Source: Argentina anserina (taxonomy: Eukaryota > Streptophyta > Magnoliopsida > Rosales > Rosaceae). From it: a stretch of 64,000 bases of DNA. Positions 1 through 12,198 of the stretch are shown here, piece after piece. Where the stretch lies: contig NC_065877.1 in NCBI RefSeq assembly GCF_933775445.1, forward strand, positions 20,460,001 through 20,524,000. The letters are read 5' to 3'. Positions within the stretch are counted from its first letter, which is position 1. The number at the start of each line of letters is the position of its first letter. The notes beneath the pieces are model-generated. The model did no database searches and was not told the DNA's origin. It saw only the letters and a list, made by a program, of their open reading frames with translations. A program made the position numbers and the translations under genes.

Positions 1-894
1 TTTTAAGTTTATTAACTTGTTTATTTCACACATACATTGAGTTATTGATAAGTATTTATATCTTGGTGTAAGATTATATATTTTTTTTAGTATTTAAATA
101 TTGTCTTAATTACTAAACTTTGTGATATTCTATTGACGTTATTGAGTTGGAGGTGTGAAGCCGAGTGATTAGTACTATCTCGTGCTTAAGTGAATTGCTG
201 GTAAAATTGTTTTGTACTTTGAGAGTCAGCCTTGGACCCTAGTCCCTACAGATAGTGTACTATTATACTCATAGGAGAATTGACCTTAAGTATACATACT
301 TTGGTATTGGCCTCTTTATGCTGAGGCTTATCCGTATTTTGGGTAAACGTGAACCCTAATATGTGACTTTGTGATTAATTACCAGTTTTCTTGAAAATTC
401 ACACAATTGATTGAATATATTGATGCTGATATGTATATCTATATGCATAAGTAAGAATTCGTGTGACCAAATACACCTGGTTTTTGGTACATTTTACTTG
501 GTTGTTCATATTTTAATTTCTCATTAGCCAAATTATTATAAGAATGTATTATGTACTTTTGGGTCTGTGTTACTCATGATGCTACACATTCTTATTTTCA
601 GGTAATGAGTAGATGCTTGGGGAATGGGATGAATCTACTAAATAAAATGATGGTTTTTCTTCAATTACTAGTTCAAGATAATAAATGCGAGACTCATGTA
701 TCTTCGCTAAAATTCAGTATTTCTAAATCCGTTGTATTGTAAAATAACTCTGATTTTGTTTCCTAATAAAAGTATCATTCAAACATATATTTATGTCAGT
801 TTTATTGAGGAAATTTTATTGGTTTTAAGGTCACACCTCTAATTCGGAAACCATATTTCCATATAATAGTGGTCTCGGATTTGGGCGCGTGACA
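1..894 (+). mobile_element. Probable 3' part of a long terminal repeat (incomplete)
   Basis: AT-rich non-coding sequence that ends at about position 894 with an LTR-like terminus: a C-rich stretch (ggtcacacctc at 830-840), then a G-rich end in gcgtgaca. The other end lies outside the window. No reading frame resembles a known protein; the 63-aa frame at 551-742 shows nothing recognisable. The call rests only on the style of the terminus, so it could be other non-coding repeat DNA. Confidence 0.25.
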
Positions 895-3229
895 AAACCA
901 TCCAATTAGTGTGGATGGTCACCAATAATAAAATCGTTTGAGTTATGAAATTACTTGGACAAAACCAGAAACAATAACTGGAAAACCATGTCAAATATGC
1001 TCAAAACCGAATGAAACTTTGGCGGGAAAACACTTCAACAAAAAATGTTGGAAATATGCGGAAAAAAAACAACAAGAAAACGGCAAAGAATTGCCGGAAA
1101 ACTCGATGGAAAACCGGTGGTGCCGGTGACCGGAAAATCAGCCGTCAGCGGCCGGAATCTGGCCGGTTTGGATGTCTGACTTCATATCCGATTGGAAACG
1201 CCGGCCGAAACCGACATGTGTTGCCGGAAACGTCAGAAATGAACCAGAAAGCGGCCAAAACAGCCGGAAACATCAACAAAATGTTCCGGAAACGCCAAAG
1301 ATCATAACGATGTCAAATTTTGACATTCCAAGGTTCATTTTCCAAATGTTAAGTAACAAATTCACAATGTACTACTATTGGGGTCTCATGTAACCCAAAA
1401 GCGGTCAATTTAAGAACCAAAACGAGTTGTAAACGTTGATCATTCATGTTAAGTTTATGGCAAATAAAATTCTCACAAGATCATTTTGTAAATAAGGAAT
1501 ACAAGAAGTTTTATTGAATATGTCAATCTTTAATACAACGTAGATTAGCTTCTAATTCCCATAAACGACTTAAGCTTAAGTCGAGTAAGAAACATGACAA
1601 TGCCAATGTCATACTTGAAAAATAGTAAGCAGAAAACATAGTCGACAAAATAGATTGACTAATCAAATATTCATAGCAAGCAAATCTTCGTATGAGATGG
1701 GGCGGAGCCTTAGCCTGAGCCTCAAAATCTGCTAACTTAAGAATGGAAGATTGTTACGTTTCCATCTGAAATGTTCTCTCAATAGATATAGATACAGGTG
1801 CCAAAAATGGCATGTGTTTGTTGGATGTTGAGCATGCATCAAGGTCAAAAACGTTTATTAAACCACTTGAGATATGTCCCATATAATTCGCTATTGTTGG
1901 GATCTTTTATCAGCAAACAATGTTGTTTCAGAGTAGCAAATTTTAACTCAAATAAATGAGTATGTAGACATTGAGACTATCAGTTATAGATATGATTTTA
2001 AGAAAACTCATAACATTAAAATAACAGTGGCGATGATGACGCATCCACAAGAAACCAAGGTTGTATAGGTTTCGAATAATCGAAACTATTCAAGTATGTA
2101 ACCGGAATTAGAAGGGTTGTGATGTATATGGTCACAAATTAATCGATACATATCGGCGATTCTCATGATCGCACCCAAAATAAAGGTGTACTCAGACAAC
2201 CACGCGAAATCGATTTCTTCCTTTAAATAATTACGTGATTCCCCCAGGACTGTCACACGAAAAACGTCGACCAAGAGGGGAAATATATCCCTTTTTGGTC
2301 TCATCGGTGTTATAAGAAAGGTCGGAAATGAGACATGAAGAAGGCTAATAGCGCCTGATAATTTATATATATATGTTCAAAAATAGCAACCTTAAGAAAA
2401 ACGTACTTATTGGTCTGCCAAATAGACGACATATAATTAAAGTTCTCTACAAATCGATCTTCATGCAAGAAAGATGCTTGATGAATTCATTTTTCCTTGT
2501 CGATCTTCGTACTGATGGCATAATAATCACTCAAGTAAATCCATCTCTAGCAAGCATGGCATCACAATGGTACGACGATTGATCATTTTCCTATATGAGC
2601 ACATGGACATAGTTAGAAACTAAAACGTGCAAATAAATAAAGAAATAGGAAAACAAAAGGAAAGGAAATAGAGTTTAGGGCTAATAGGCCATTAGGCTTG
2701 GAAGAGCTGAGGCCCAAAAGGTTGTTGGGCGGGGTCAGGTTCAGTCTTAAGGCGGATCCAAAACATTTGGGTCAAGAAACGATCCGGGTCGGGGCAGCAC
2801 AAACACTGGGAAGACTAGGTCAAAAACAACGTTAGTTTGCAAGGACGACCCTCGACGGACAGAGACGACTGGGGAGGATGCCAGAAAAGGGCATCATCTG
2901 TCTGCTTGATGGGGGCGACGATTCGGGTCAAACAAGACACGCTGGGTTGCTTCGGTTTGAAGGAGCTACGTCGGTTTTGGATCCCAAGAACAAGTTGTCG
3001 TTGACAACAAGACGTACGTTGGAGTGGTAACAATGGTAACAATAGCGGGTTGCCAGCACGGGGTGCTGCTAAAGGTCAAAGGGTGCCCAGAGAAGAAAAC
3101 TAGCTGCCAATAGTAGATTCGATATCTGAATTTTTTTTTCAATGATAATTTGTCGGTTTCTAATCTAATTTTCCGTCAATACACGTAAGGAGGTTGCCGG
3201 GGAAAAGATTTTAGGGCTAGGGTTTTATT
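895..3229. other. No recognisable gene
   Basis: No convincing gene. Positions 1010-1290 are richer in GC and repeat short words related to gccggaaac, which keeps several short frames open by chance. Positions 2640-3110 are another GC-richer patch without family resemblance. The rest is AT-rich intergenic DNA. Confidence 0.4.
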
Positions 3230-3500
3230 TTTATGGTGGTGGCCTCATCGCTCAGACATTTTAGAACAAAGTGCAAAGAAAGTGTTGCAGGATAACGAAC
3301 GAGAATAATAACAACGTAATGAAACATAACCGAACTCTTTATTGATTGATAATAAGGCCTATAAATAGGCATTACATACGGACTATCCCGATAAATCAGA
3401 GATTCATATCTATTACATAAAGCATAATCTACTCCAATAAGGAAACTGAAATAGGCTAAGACACACACACAAGTGTAGAATAATAATTCTCCCATAACAT
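3230..3500 (-). mobile_element. Candidate Copia-type LTR remnant
   Basis: Read on the minus strand this stretch has the layout of a retrotransposon LTR promoter: a TATA-like ctatttatagg box (complement near 3356-3368), then an AATAAAG-type signal about 25 bases later, then T-rich sequence. I found no matching second copy and no target-site duplication, so the boundaries and the identity are tentative. Confidence 0.25.
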
Positions 3501-3762
3501 GGACCAAATAATTGCAGCTTCAATTCATAATTAGTTAGAAAGATAAGCATCAAGGGAAACAAAATAGTATGTTCTTCTTACATAGATCAATTTACATTTA
3601 GTTTTCAAGTTTCAAATGCCTCTACTAGTTTCTTACTGATAATTTGTTTACAAAAAGTTATCGTACACATGTAAATCTCATGTAATTTCTGATCAATAAC
3701 CACGAAGAAGAAACTCTTGGCTCGTTTGTTCTCGACAAAGACTAGATACAGAGCAACTACTC

Positions 3763-4128
3763 TTATAGATAGAGTTGACGATGCATGGCTTTCTCCAAAT
3801 CTGAACTTTCTCCAAGGTGGACAAGTGAAACAATGTAATTCATAAGAAATGAATCACAAGGTAATATAATAGGCTCATTGCTTGATAATCCGAACTCTTC
3901 TTCAGACATTTTGAGAAGCTCCTGGAATATGTAGTTGCCAAGATAGGATAAGGGTAGCACAAAACGTGCTTTGTCGAGGGTGTAGATAACAAAAGCGCCT
4001 TTCTCAGATGCAACATCACACGACTTGCCGCCACTTGAGGATGAAGCTTTCTTTTTTCCCATAACATCATTCACCTGCAACTTTCTGGCCATTTTAATGA
4101 GCCTTTTTGGGCTGAGTATCATGTCCAT
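3763..4128 (-). CDS. SAUR auxin-responsive protein, C-terminus frameshifted
   Basis: Small auxin up RNA family; proteins of this kind generally promote cell expansion, often by inhibiting PP2C.D phosphatases. The 121-aa frame has the SAUR core: a basic N-terminal helix (start MDMILSPKRLIKMARK), then GAFVIYTLDKARFVLPLSYL, then FQELLKMSEEEFG, then the PILPCDS-type segment and a short helix ending LEKA. It resembles the Arabidopsis SAUR61-68 type. Like most SAURs it has no intron. After LEKA the frame turns into a short unrelated tail. Compared with the SAURs at 29.5 and 32.0 kb there are 4 extra bases (ATGC/GCAT) near 3785. In the other frame the family tail continues (VNSI..SSCSVSSL..GY) to a TGA at 3693-3695. 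The core is intact, so the protein might still work; otherwise it is a young pseudogene. Confidence 0.85.
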   Translation of the reverse strand: MDMILSPKRLIKMARKLQVNDVMGKKKASSSSGGKSCDVASEKGAFVIYTLDKARFVLPLSYLGNYIFQELLKMSEEEFGLSSNEPIILPCDSFLMNYIVSLVHLGESSDLEKAMHRQLYL

Positions 4129-4290
4129 GTCTAAAGGTATGTGGATGAGCTAGCCTTGAGAAACTGATCAGCAAGAAAACAGATGCCGCTTTAGATCTTG
4201 AATTATGTTTCTGCTGATCGAGTATATTGAATATTGCTACTGCGCGCTGTGTTGTTGAGAGATGATAAACCGTTAGGGGTGAGTGTTGCT

Positions 4291-4299
4291 TTATATATA
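4291..4299 (-). promoter_or_regulatory. TATA box of the 3.7-kb SAUR copy
   Basis: Complement of ttatatata, about 165 bases upstream of the ATG at 4128. The other SAUR copies have TATA-like boxes 120-160 bases upstream of their starts. Position and motif fit; there is no expression evidence. Confidence 0.5.
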
Positions 4300-5565
4300 C
4301 AGTTACGTGCACTTCCGACAATTTGTTCGAGTATGGCTTTCTTGTTGTAGTGATTTTCTATGTCATATCTTTTTCTTTCTGATTACTACTAGCTAGTACC
4401 TGTTGGAGAAAACTCCAATGTTTAGCAACCAGAACATCTCTGTCATTTCGATGCTTGAATGTGATTTGTTGTATTTAGTATTCACTAATTTTCGGCTTAT
4501 TATTTTCAGGTTGTTGAAGAGCCGTTATGAACCTCCGTACAAATTCTGGTAGGAAATTTTAGTTAAGATCGTTACAAGGAAAGCCAAAGCGAGCGAAAAT
4601 TCCAAAGTGTAGCTAGCCTGGTAGCCTGGTTCGTCTTGGTGTGGAGAAACCTTCAATGCTTTTTAACCCTAACAATTTTGATAAAAACAAGTAAAGCCAT
4701 AGAGGAAAATGCTTGACATACATATAAAAATATTACAAAGTCGTCACTACTGTGAAACTCCATGCTATAACATAACGTCAGAAGTAAGAAACTTTTTGTG
4801 GAGCTAGATCAAATAACAATATCATTAACACCGAGTTATGTGCACGAGATTGTATTCAAATTATATGCTGAGAGACTGTAGTTCTGCGCTCCTAATTATA
4901 GCAAAAATTAAACCTCATTATATTGGTTCTTTTTCAAAAATCTTGATTAAGAAAATATGCAAAGAAAATAAATAAAAATGAGGAACAACCTGGAACAAGA
5001 ACAATGTCATGCATTTACTACCGACCTAGCCGCCTAGGTGACCATAACTTCATAACAGAAGGTCTGCAATGGAAAATTCATCTACATCTCGGCTGCATAC
5101 TCGTCACCTCTCCACTGGCAAGAGGAAATTCAAGATGGCCCGGCGGCCTGATCTGGCAACCTAAGACCAAAGCCACCGTCCGCACTTCCCGGCGGCATCT
5201 TGAGCCGCATCGGCTTCTGATCCGGCCTCTATGCATATGTGTGTGTATTACTTTTGAAACCTTTAGCTATGTTTTGATATAACGAAGTAATCTGATTGAC
5301 CACTACATCAGTATCAGAATGATAACTCTGGCATAACGTCGGGTAGGCCAATCTGACGTGGAATCTAATATATGAAAGAGTTCAAAGAGTTTTAAACTTT
5401 GTCACAAATTTTTAGAACTGTCTGTATGACAGGAGAGCCAAACCATGCTCATTTATTCAGACTAATTAGATATTAATCTTCTTTTTTAAGGACTTAGACA
5501 TTAATCCATAGGTATATATACGAACTGAGGCTGGGGGGGGGTATATGAGGAATTATCAGTGAAAG
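4300..5565. other. SAUR upstream region, then no gene
   Basis: Positions 4416-4430 (caatgtttagcaacc) and 4529-4540 (gaacctccgtac) recur exactly upstream of the SAUR at 32.0 kb (32675-32689 and 32800-32811), at similar distances from the ATG (288/401 versus 249/374 bases). The gene duplication therefore included several hundred bases of promoter. The rest, to 5565, is AT-rich; positions 5004-5282 contain a GC-richer patch with a chance 92-aa frame and no recognisable product. Confidence 0.5.
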
Positions 5566-7250
5566 TGTCATGATCCCGAAATTTTGATCAACATTCTCAA
5601 TGTATAATTCTCATCACCACTGTGATCATATTCACAAACGAAATCCTAACAGTATATAATATAGCAAACTATATATATATATATATATATATGTACATAA
5701 TTACCATTTATACAATATATATATATAATCCACTTTATCATATACATGTCATATTTCATTCTTTAATATTTTGCAAAATCTTGAATCTCCGCAAGGTAGA
5801 TTCGTAAATAAGTGAGATTTTACTCACCTTATCAACTCGAGCGTAATTCCACAATTTCCGAAGATAATTCATTTCCTTAATTTATTGATCACCTTGAAAA
5901 AATAAGAAAATAATTTAGAAACGTTTCGTAAACCTTTAAATGCCGAAACAGTAATAATATGTTACTATTCAGAAATTTCTGGTTTTTACGAATTTACTGT
6001 TCACTGAGTACTATTTGCTGAGTACTATTCATGTATTATTGTACAAATACACGTTCATTACGTATTCTTGTACGCATACATACTGTTTACATATTTCTGT
6101 ACGTATAAATACTATTCAAATGTACATACTGTCTCAGTAAATAATAATTACTGAATTACCCTTTCCAAAATTACTTTTTACATTTACTGAAAGTAATTTA
6201 CATTTACATTTACCGTACGTAAATAAAATTTACTTTTACAGTACGTAAATCACATTTTTTACATTCACCGTCGTAAAAATAAATTTACAAAATTTCTGAT
6301 TCGGAATCACTGTTCACACGCCGCCGCACGTGGCGCTCACACGCCACTCACTGTGGCAGCGCGTGGGGCACACGCGCCGAGCCTAAGGCCGGCGCGTAGC
6401 ACGCCACCGCCGCTCCAAAATCCCTCATTTCTTCCCCCGCTTCCTCCCCACGGCCTGACGCCGCCCCTAGACCCCTCCACGCCCTCACACGCGCCGCCTA
6501 TGGCGGCCGTACCTCCCCACCATCTTCAACCTCCGATCTCCACCAAAACACCACAAATCAACACAAGAATTTAACAACATCATCACAACAACCAACCTAG
6601 GCTATCCTCACCTCGATTCGAGCTTGAAAACCACTGGAGACAAGCTTTGATGTGGCGGAGCGAAATGCAGCAACTTGGCGACGTTTGAGCAGCTTCACGG
6701 CGGCGAGGCACGGCGCGGCGAGCTCCATAATGGTTGAGGTGGCCCGTGCGGTGGTCTTGAGGCTGGCGGTGTGTGACACGGCCGGTGGGTGAGGGAGATC
6801 GCCGAGAGAGAATGAGATCGGGGAGGGAGAGAAGAAAAGGGGGAGAGGGAGGCGCGCGGGGTGAAGAGAGAGAGAGAGTGTGAAGGGGTTTCCAATTTTG
6901 GAAACCCTAAACTGATAAAATTCCTTTATATACTCGTTCCCAAAATCGGAAACTAACTTCTGACGTTAATAACTTCCACGTACGACTCCGATTTGAACGC
7001 ATGACCTGTCTACAAACTCGTATCGACGAGCTCTACAACTTTCGTGAAGGAAGTTTTCACAATCGAGCGACGGAATAAAAGTCGATATATTCATTCGGAA
7101 ACGTAACTTTTTCTAATTAAACGTTCCGATAACGTTTCCGTTTCTATTTCGTAAAGTCGCAAACAATCAAATTCATTTTAATTTAATTTCACAACTTTAT
7201 AGAATTCAAATCAAACCAAATATTGTTTTGAAAAAAATAGGGTTATTACA
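5566..7250 (-). mobile_element. Long-LTR family copy (a), inverted, internally shortened
   Basis: On the minus strand it begins TGTAATAACCCTATTTTT (at 7250) and ends AAATTTCGGGATCATGACA (at 5566), the same type of ends as the copy at 24202-26641. The middle contains GC-rich sequence (6300-6860) and many short actgttca/tactgttca words also present in the 24-kb copy. The 73-aa frame at 6353-6574 and the minus frames at 6597-6895 are low-complexity by-products. Flanking 5-mers (gaaag / tgcat) do not match, so this is not a simple insertion. Confidence 0.55.
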
Positions 7251-9080
7251 TGCATAACTACCCATACACCATCGATTTGGTGCACCGGGATTATAAACAA
7301 AAACCCGGTAAGTTTTTCATCCCGTATGAGTAAACCAACATTATAACATACACCACATAAAAAGGAAATGTAACAAATAACAATTTATCACATGTGAACT
7401 CATGAGACTAGGCAGCCAATATGGTTACCTAATATTATTTTAAAATAGTGTACTCCTGAGACACTGGGCAGCCCATCTGGTTACCCAACATCATTTAAAA
7501 CATGTGTACTCATGAGTCCCAGACAACCCATATGTTACCCCTCCTGCAGTACAACGGCAGACAGACTAAAACTCTAATTGATCATAACCGATACCCGGCC
7601 AAGGCTTAGTTCCGATTTAATGCCAATAACGTCTGAAGACCAGAAAACGTTTTAACAAGACTCAATGTTAAAGCCACGTACAATATAACAATTCACGCAT
7701 GTTCATGTACTACAACCAAACGACTTTTGCACAAGAATATATAATGTCACTTCAATAATCCATTATACCGGAAAGTACATTATCTCCTTTCCGGTCTCAT
7801 CCCGCACAATTAATCCAAAACAATAAAATTTCATAATTTAAATAAAAACTGTAATATTATATAATCTAGCAACCCATATATATGTATCTTATTTACCATT
7901 TTGTACACATACACAACCCACTATATGTCATAGTTCACTCTTCTAAAGAAATCATAATTACTCACCTTATTTCCTACGCGCAACTTCTTCGACACGAAGA
8001 GCGATTCTCTCACTCGTTTCGTCGGTCACCTAATAGCATAACAACGTGCCTAGAGAACAACCTGTAAAATCTCAGGTGAATATTAATTATAGCTGAAACA
8101 CTGTTTTACCAAACACTGTTCCTAAACAGTCGTGCGTGACCTCACTCGCAGACTCCAAAAGCCCGCAGTTTCCTTCCTACAACGTCCTAGGCCTATTACC
8201 TAGTCCCTACCGCCCTCACCTGCTCTCACACGCCTCCCTAGACGGTGGCATGCGCACCACCACCACTTCCGCCCAAACTTTCAACAAAAAAAATGTAGAT
8301 CACAAGGTGGAGGTCGTAACCATACATGCATTTCACTCTAAGTCGGCCGGAAACCGCCAGAATCACCGCCGCAAAATCTCGGATCGATGGTTGAAGATCG
8401 AAGATGAAATGGCTCAATTCGAGAACCACCGCCGGTGGATTCTGTCTAAGAGGAGGAGGGAGGATCTGCGACGGTCGCCTCGTGCCCAGCTCTCGTCGGC
8501 GACGTCGAGCTCCATGGAGCCGTCACTGTACTTTTTCGGGTGCGGTTGAAATGCTGCACGGGGTGGGTCGCCACCACCACCGATCGATGCGGCCTAGCCG
8601 TGCGATTCCAACGACACCGGCAGTGTCGAGCACAGCAGCCAGAGGAGAGAGATCATCGGCGCAGAAGATTTGGCTAAAAAGGGAATCAGGTCGGGTTGGG
8701 CCGGCTCGGTTTCCTCTTTGGTTTTCTAATTTTTGTTTCCAAAAATGTCCCTTTTATAGCCTTTCAAAATCGGAAATCAACTTTCGTTATTAACAACTTT
8801 CACATGCGACATCCAATTAAGGTGTCCCACGTGTCTACGAACTCGTATCGATGAGCTCTACAACTTCAGTGAAGGAAGTGTTCAGAGATGAGCGACGGAA
8901 TCAAAGTCAACTCTCGAGCCACTGGAAATGTAATGTTTTTCAATCTTCAATTTCCATAATCGATTTCATTTTGCAAAGACACCGACGAAAAGGCATAAAA
9001 TACGATTTTACTCAAATTACCAAGCTTAATAATTTACCGGAAATTATACGAATTTAAACTCAAAAATTCGAGGTGTTACA
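7251..9080 (-). mobile_element. Long-LTR family copy (b), inverted, 3'-truncated
   Basis: On the minus strand it starts TGTAACACCTCGAATTTTTG at 9080 and runs to about 7251, where it abuts copy (a). Its low-coordinate end contains the complement of the gcaccNNatcgatggtgta block found near the 3' end of the 24-kb copy, so only about the last 200 bases are missing. The 137-aa and 129-aa plus-strand frames at 8136-8793 lie in the GC-rich middle of the repeat and resemble no protein. Confidence 0.55.
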
Positions 9081-9087
9081 GAAAACT

Positions 9088-9244
9088 TGTTAGCGTGAGT
9101 CATGGTATAGTATTAGGAATGTGAATATTATAGTTTAATACTTACCAATTGTAGAGCAGAGATGTAGGTCAATTGTACTCTTATAATCTTCTATATATAA
9201 CCCCAATGTGAGAAGAATAATATATCAGGAATTTATATTCAACT
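9088..9244 (+). repeat. 5' LTR of the truncated Copia element
   Basis: Starts TGTTAGCGTGAGTCATGG, close to the LTR start of element B (TGTTAGCATGAGTCAAC), and ends directly before the primer-binding site. Length 157 bp against 168 bp in B. A TATA-like ctatatataa lies at 9191-9200. Confidence 0.7.
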
Positions 9245-9846
9245 TGGTATTAGAGCAGTAAAAAGATCCAAGCGGACTTTGTCTTTTGTTTATTTTGCCG
9301 GTTTTTTTTCGTCGGGCCGTGGAATTGCAAACTCCGTTGTTAGGGTTGCTCCCCCATCGGCGTGTTTCTCCTCCATTTGACATCGGTGCTTTTTTGGACA
9401 AGACCGTCGTCTTACTTCCATCCAGATCGGACCGGCGACAAGCCGCTCATCTTCCGACCTCTGTACAGGCTGGATTTCCCAGATCATCAGCGACATCGAT
9501 CCAAGTAGATCGTCGGTGCTCTCGGTCCTAGGCGCGGCGTCTCTCTCTGATATCGCTCCAAGTAGATCTTCGGTCGTTCCAAGGTGCAGCGTCACTCTCC
9601 GATATCGTCGAGTAGATCGTCAGTTCTACCTTTCCCAGGTGTGGCGTTTCTCTCTGACCGGTCCTGAAGATTCTGATCTGCTCAACCCACCTCGGCGCCA
9701 TCAGTCCGACCCGATTTGTATCTCTGACCCGGTTCTTGTTTCTTTTTTGTCAGTGCAAGTACACTGCAAGTGCTGGTGCACCTAACACAAGTTTATGTCT
9801 GTTTTTATTTCCGCTGCATAACTATTGATTTGTTATTTCTTTTGCA

Positions 9847-10765
9847 ATGGGTTCTGGAAAAGAAGAAAGTTCTCAAGTTAATGATGTTCAGAAGTTGGAA
9901 GTATCTATCAAGAATTATAAAAGTAGTTCATTTGGGGGAGCCAAGCTCAATGGAACCAATTTCTGTAAATGGAAGAGAATCATGACAGGTCATCTCCGAG
10001 GAATGCACAGATGAGGCATGTAACTGGGGCAATTAAGGCCCTTAGTGTTGAAGATGTTGATGCCTACACTAAGTAAGAAGATGATGATGGTCTTGTAATG
10101 TCAGTCTTGTACAAGGCCATGAATGAAGATATAGTAGACCTTGTGGAGCAATGTGATACTGCGCAGGCAATCTAGAAGACATTGGAAGATCTATACACAA
10201 ATGAGTCTGATTTCATACATGTTCATGAGTTAATGTGCACAGCTTCAGCAATGCAATAGAATGGGCAGCTAGTGGCACAGTATTTTACCAAGCTGAAGAA
10301 TATTTGGGCTGAGATTGATATGAAGCGTCCTTGCAAGATCAAGAATCAGGAGGATATTGTTTGGTACCAAAAGGAAAAGAAGCTTGAGCGAGTTCACCAT
10401 TTCCTGAGAGGTCTTGATGCAAAGCATAACATTGCTAAATGAGAGCTTCTTAGAATGACAGAATCCCCTAGCCTGACTACCGCTTTCACATATATCTGTA
10501 AGGATGAATCTCAATAGGAAAGCCTTAATTAAGCACAAGTTGAAGTTTCTAGTCTCACTGTTCAGACGCGATCTCCAGCACCACTCCTTCAACAATCAAA
10601 TTCAGTTCCACTTCAAAAGTAAGGACCACCGCCAGGCTTTGGGAATCAACCATGTTCCCCTTGCTCTTATTGCAATGGTACTCGTCATGCTCGTGAGACC
10701 TGTTGGAAGTTGTATCCTCATCTTAGGCCTAAGAGGTCTAATCATCATCCCGGTTCTCATGCACG
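9847..10765 (+). pseudogene. Copia gag remnant
   Basis: Starts MGSGKEESSQ and continues with FGGAKLNGTNF and a K/R-rich stretch, collinear with the gag of element B. After about 55 residues it meets an in-frame TGA, and several more stops and frame changes follow (for example a TAA after GCCTACACTAAG near 10072 and a TAG near 10173). The zinc-knuckle region (CWKLYPHLRPKRS in one frame near 10715) is the last recognisable piece before the truncation. Not functional. Confidence 0.75.
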
Positions 10766-10958
10766 TACCTACGTACGTATTTCTAATTAAGTTTCTGCGA
10801 TGATGAAACGTAACCTTCTATTTGTCATTCATAATTCAAGTTCCGTTAATGTATAAAACACTGCCATCATTGTGTGATTTTATACAATTTAGAAACAAGT
10901 CCAGAGCGATCGAACAACACAGAGTGAAAGGTTTATCCAAAAAGCAAATCTAATTAGA

Positions 10959-11080
10959 TCAGTAACCACACATAAGTAGTTGTTCACTCGTCTGTTCTTG
11001 ACCACCGAAATTAGACAAGCAGCAGCTATTCCTGATAATAGAGTCGAGCAAAGCTTTGTCCAAATCTAAACTCATCACAG
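10959..11080 (-). pseudogene. SAUR C-terminal fragment
   Basis: Minus-strand frame reading MSLDLDKALLDSIIRNSC and ending in GY followed by TGA (10959-10961). This matches the last third of the SAUR at 32.0 kb (LEKALLNSIIKNSC...GY). Everything upstream of this part, including the conserved core, is missing: at 11081 the sequence changes abruptly to a palindromic element. A relic of a fifth member of the cluster. Confidence 0.8.
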
Positions 11081-11205
11081 GGCCGTTTGAATGCAAATGT
11101 GGCAATTTAAATTACCACATTTGCATAAAATTTGTGGTATTTTTTGGAATGGCCACCAAGCCAAATGCCACACATGTTTTGTGTCATTTATCCAATTTTT
11201 TTTTG
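11081..11205. mobile_element. MITE-like palindromic insertion in the SAUR relic
   Basis: Begins ggccgtttga, a common end of hAT/Harbinger-type MITEs, and contains a near-perfect 36-bp palindrome at 11091-11126 (atgcaaatgtgg ... ccacatttgcat). The right end and the target-site duplication could not be placed, so limits are approximate. Confidence 0.4.
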
Positions 11206-12193
11206 TAGTGTCCGTACTACGTCTTATCGAGCATTTCTTCTTAGTTTTGTACGAGCTTTCTGCTAGTAAGATGATTTTCGTTCAGATCATTACAAGAGAG
11301 ACCCCAACAAGAGAGGAAAACTCCAAGATTCAGTCACTCAGTTAGTCTCAGTGTGGAATGTGGACAAGCAAGACGTTTAACAATTGAAACAACTATAATT
11401 GTGTCCTGCATAAGGACCTTGTTTCCGTTTCTGTACAATTGTACTTTAGAAGTGCTAGAATTTTTAATGCTATATAATCACAACAACTTCCGTAGTAGCA
11501 AATCAGCAACATCTTAGATTTAAATACTTTACCATGTACGTTAGCATGCATACGTTAGTTTTTTTTATATAAGGAATAAAAGAATCGTGCAACATGAGGT
11601 CTTTGTAGGAGATATCCATCATAGTACAATATCACTGAAGTCAACTTAACTTCGGAGTTATGACAGAATCTCGATTGCGGGGACGGTGGCTGTGTTTGTG
11701 TGAGTGTCTTATATGTTTAGTACTAATATATTAATATAGATGCTTGACTAACGTTGTCAGTGAATTAATTTTGTTTTCTGCTTTTATAACATAATGAAAG
11801 GATCAAAATTGCTTCTAAAAAAAGGATCAGTTTTTGATTGGTTACAAGCTAGGTCATTGACTCATTGTATACGGCCATATATGAACATGATAATATTGGT
11901 AATTTGGTTATGCCTCGTGTTTGAAATTCGAAATGACTTGATCGTCTAGAATTAATAAGTTTAGGAAAAGTTGGTTATGCAAGAGAAGGACGTACGTACG
12001 GGACATTACAATTACTGAGACCTTTCTAGACACCGCCATTGGCTGTATCTAGAGTCGTGTTCATGCTAAAATATGCCATAATAAATATACTTCGATCCTC
12101 CCATCCCCAAGAAGCCACTCCCGGCAATCCATGCGTCGATGATTCCACCACGGTTAGAGTACGTTGTCTGAGTTGATTAGCCTTGCATGACTC
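11206..12193. other. No gene; degenerate SAUR upstream sequence
   Basis: Positions 11280-11330 (ttcagatcattacaag ... aaaactccaag) weakly match sequence upstream of the 3.7-kb SAUR (4565-4610), so this is probably the old promoter side of the SAUR relic. No gene seen. Confidence 0.4.
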
Positions 12194-12198
12194 ACGAT

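Larger units (their letters stand above)
9088..10770 (+). mobile_element. Truncated plus-strand Copia retrotransposon
   Basis: 5' part of a Ty1/Copia element: LTR (9088-9244), primer-binding site tggtattagagc (9245-9256), a leader of about 590 bases, then a gag-like region from 9847. Sequence related to the gag of elements A and B ends at about 10770, and unrelated DNA with a SAUR remnant follows. The protease, integrase, RT and second LTR are missing. It is the same lineage as A and B but lies in the opposite orientation. Confidence 0.8.

Noticed and set aside
938..1129. Possible zinc-binding protein (CQIC ... C)
   Set aside because: Only 63 aa, two Cys pairs are not enough for a family call, and the region is repeat-like (gccggaaac words).
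6353..6895. Pro/Ser-rich small proteins on both strands
   Set aside because: Composition-driven frames in the GC-rich middle of a long-LTR repeat copy; no start context, no family and no conservation between repeat copies.
8136..8793. 137-aa and 129-aa plus-strand proteins
   Set aside because: They overlap in different frames inside long-LTR copy (b), which reads in the other direction; neither resembles a protein family.
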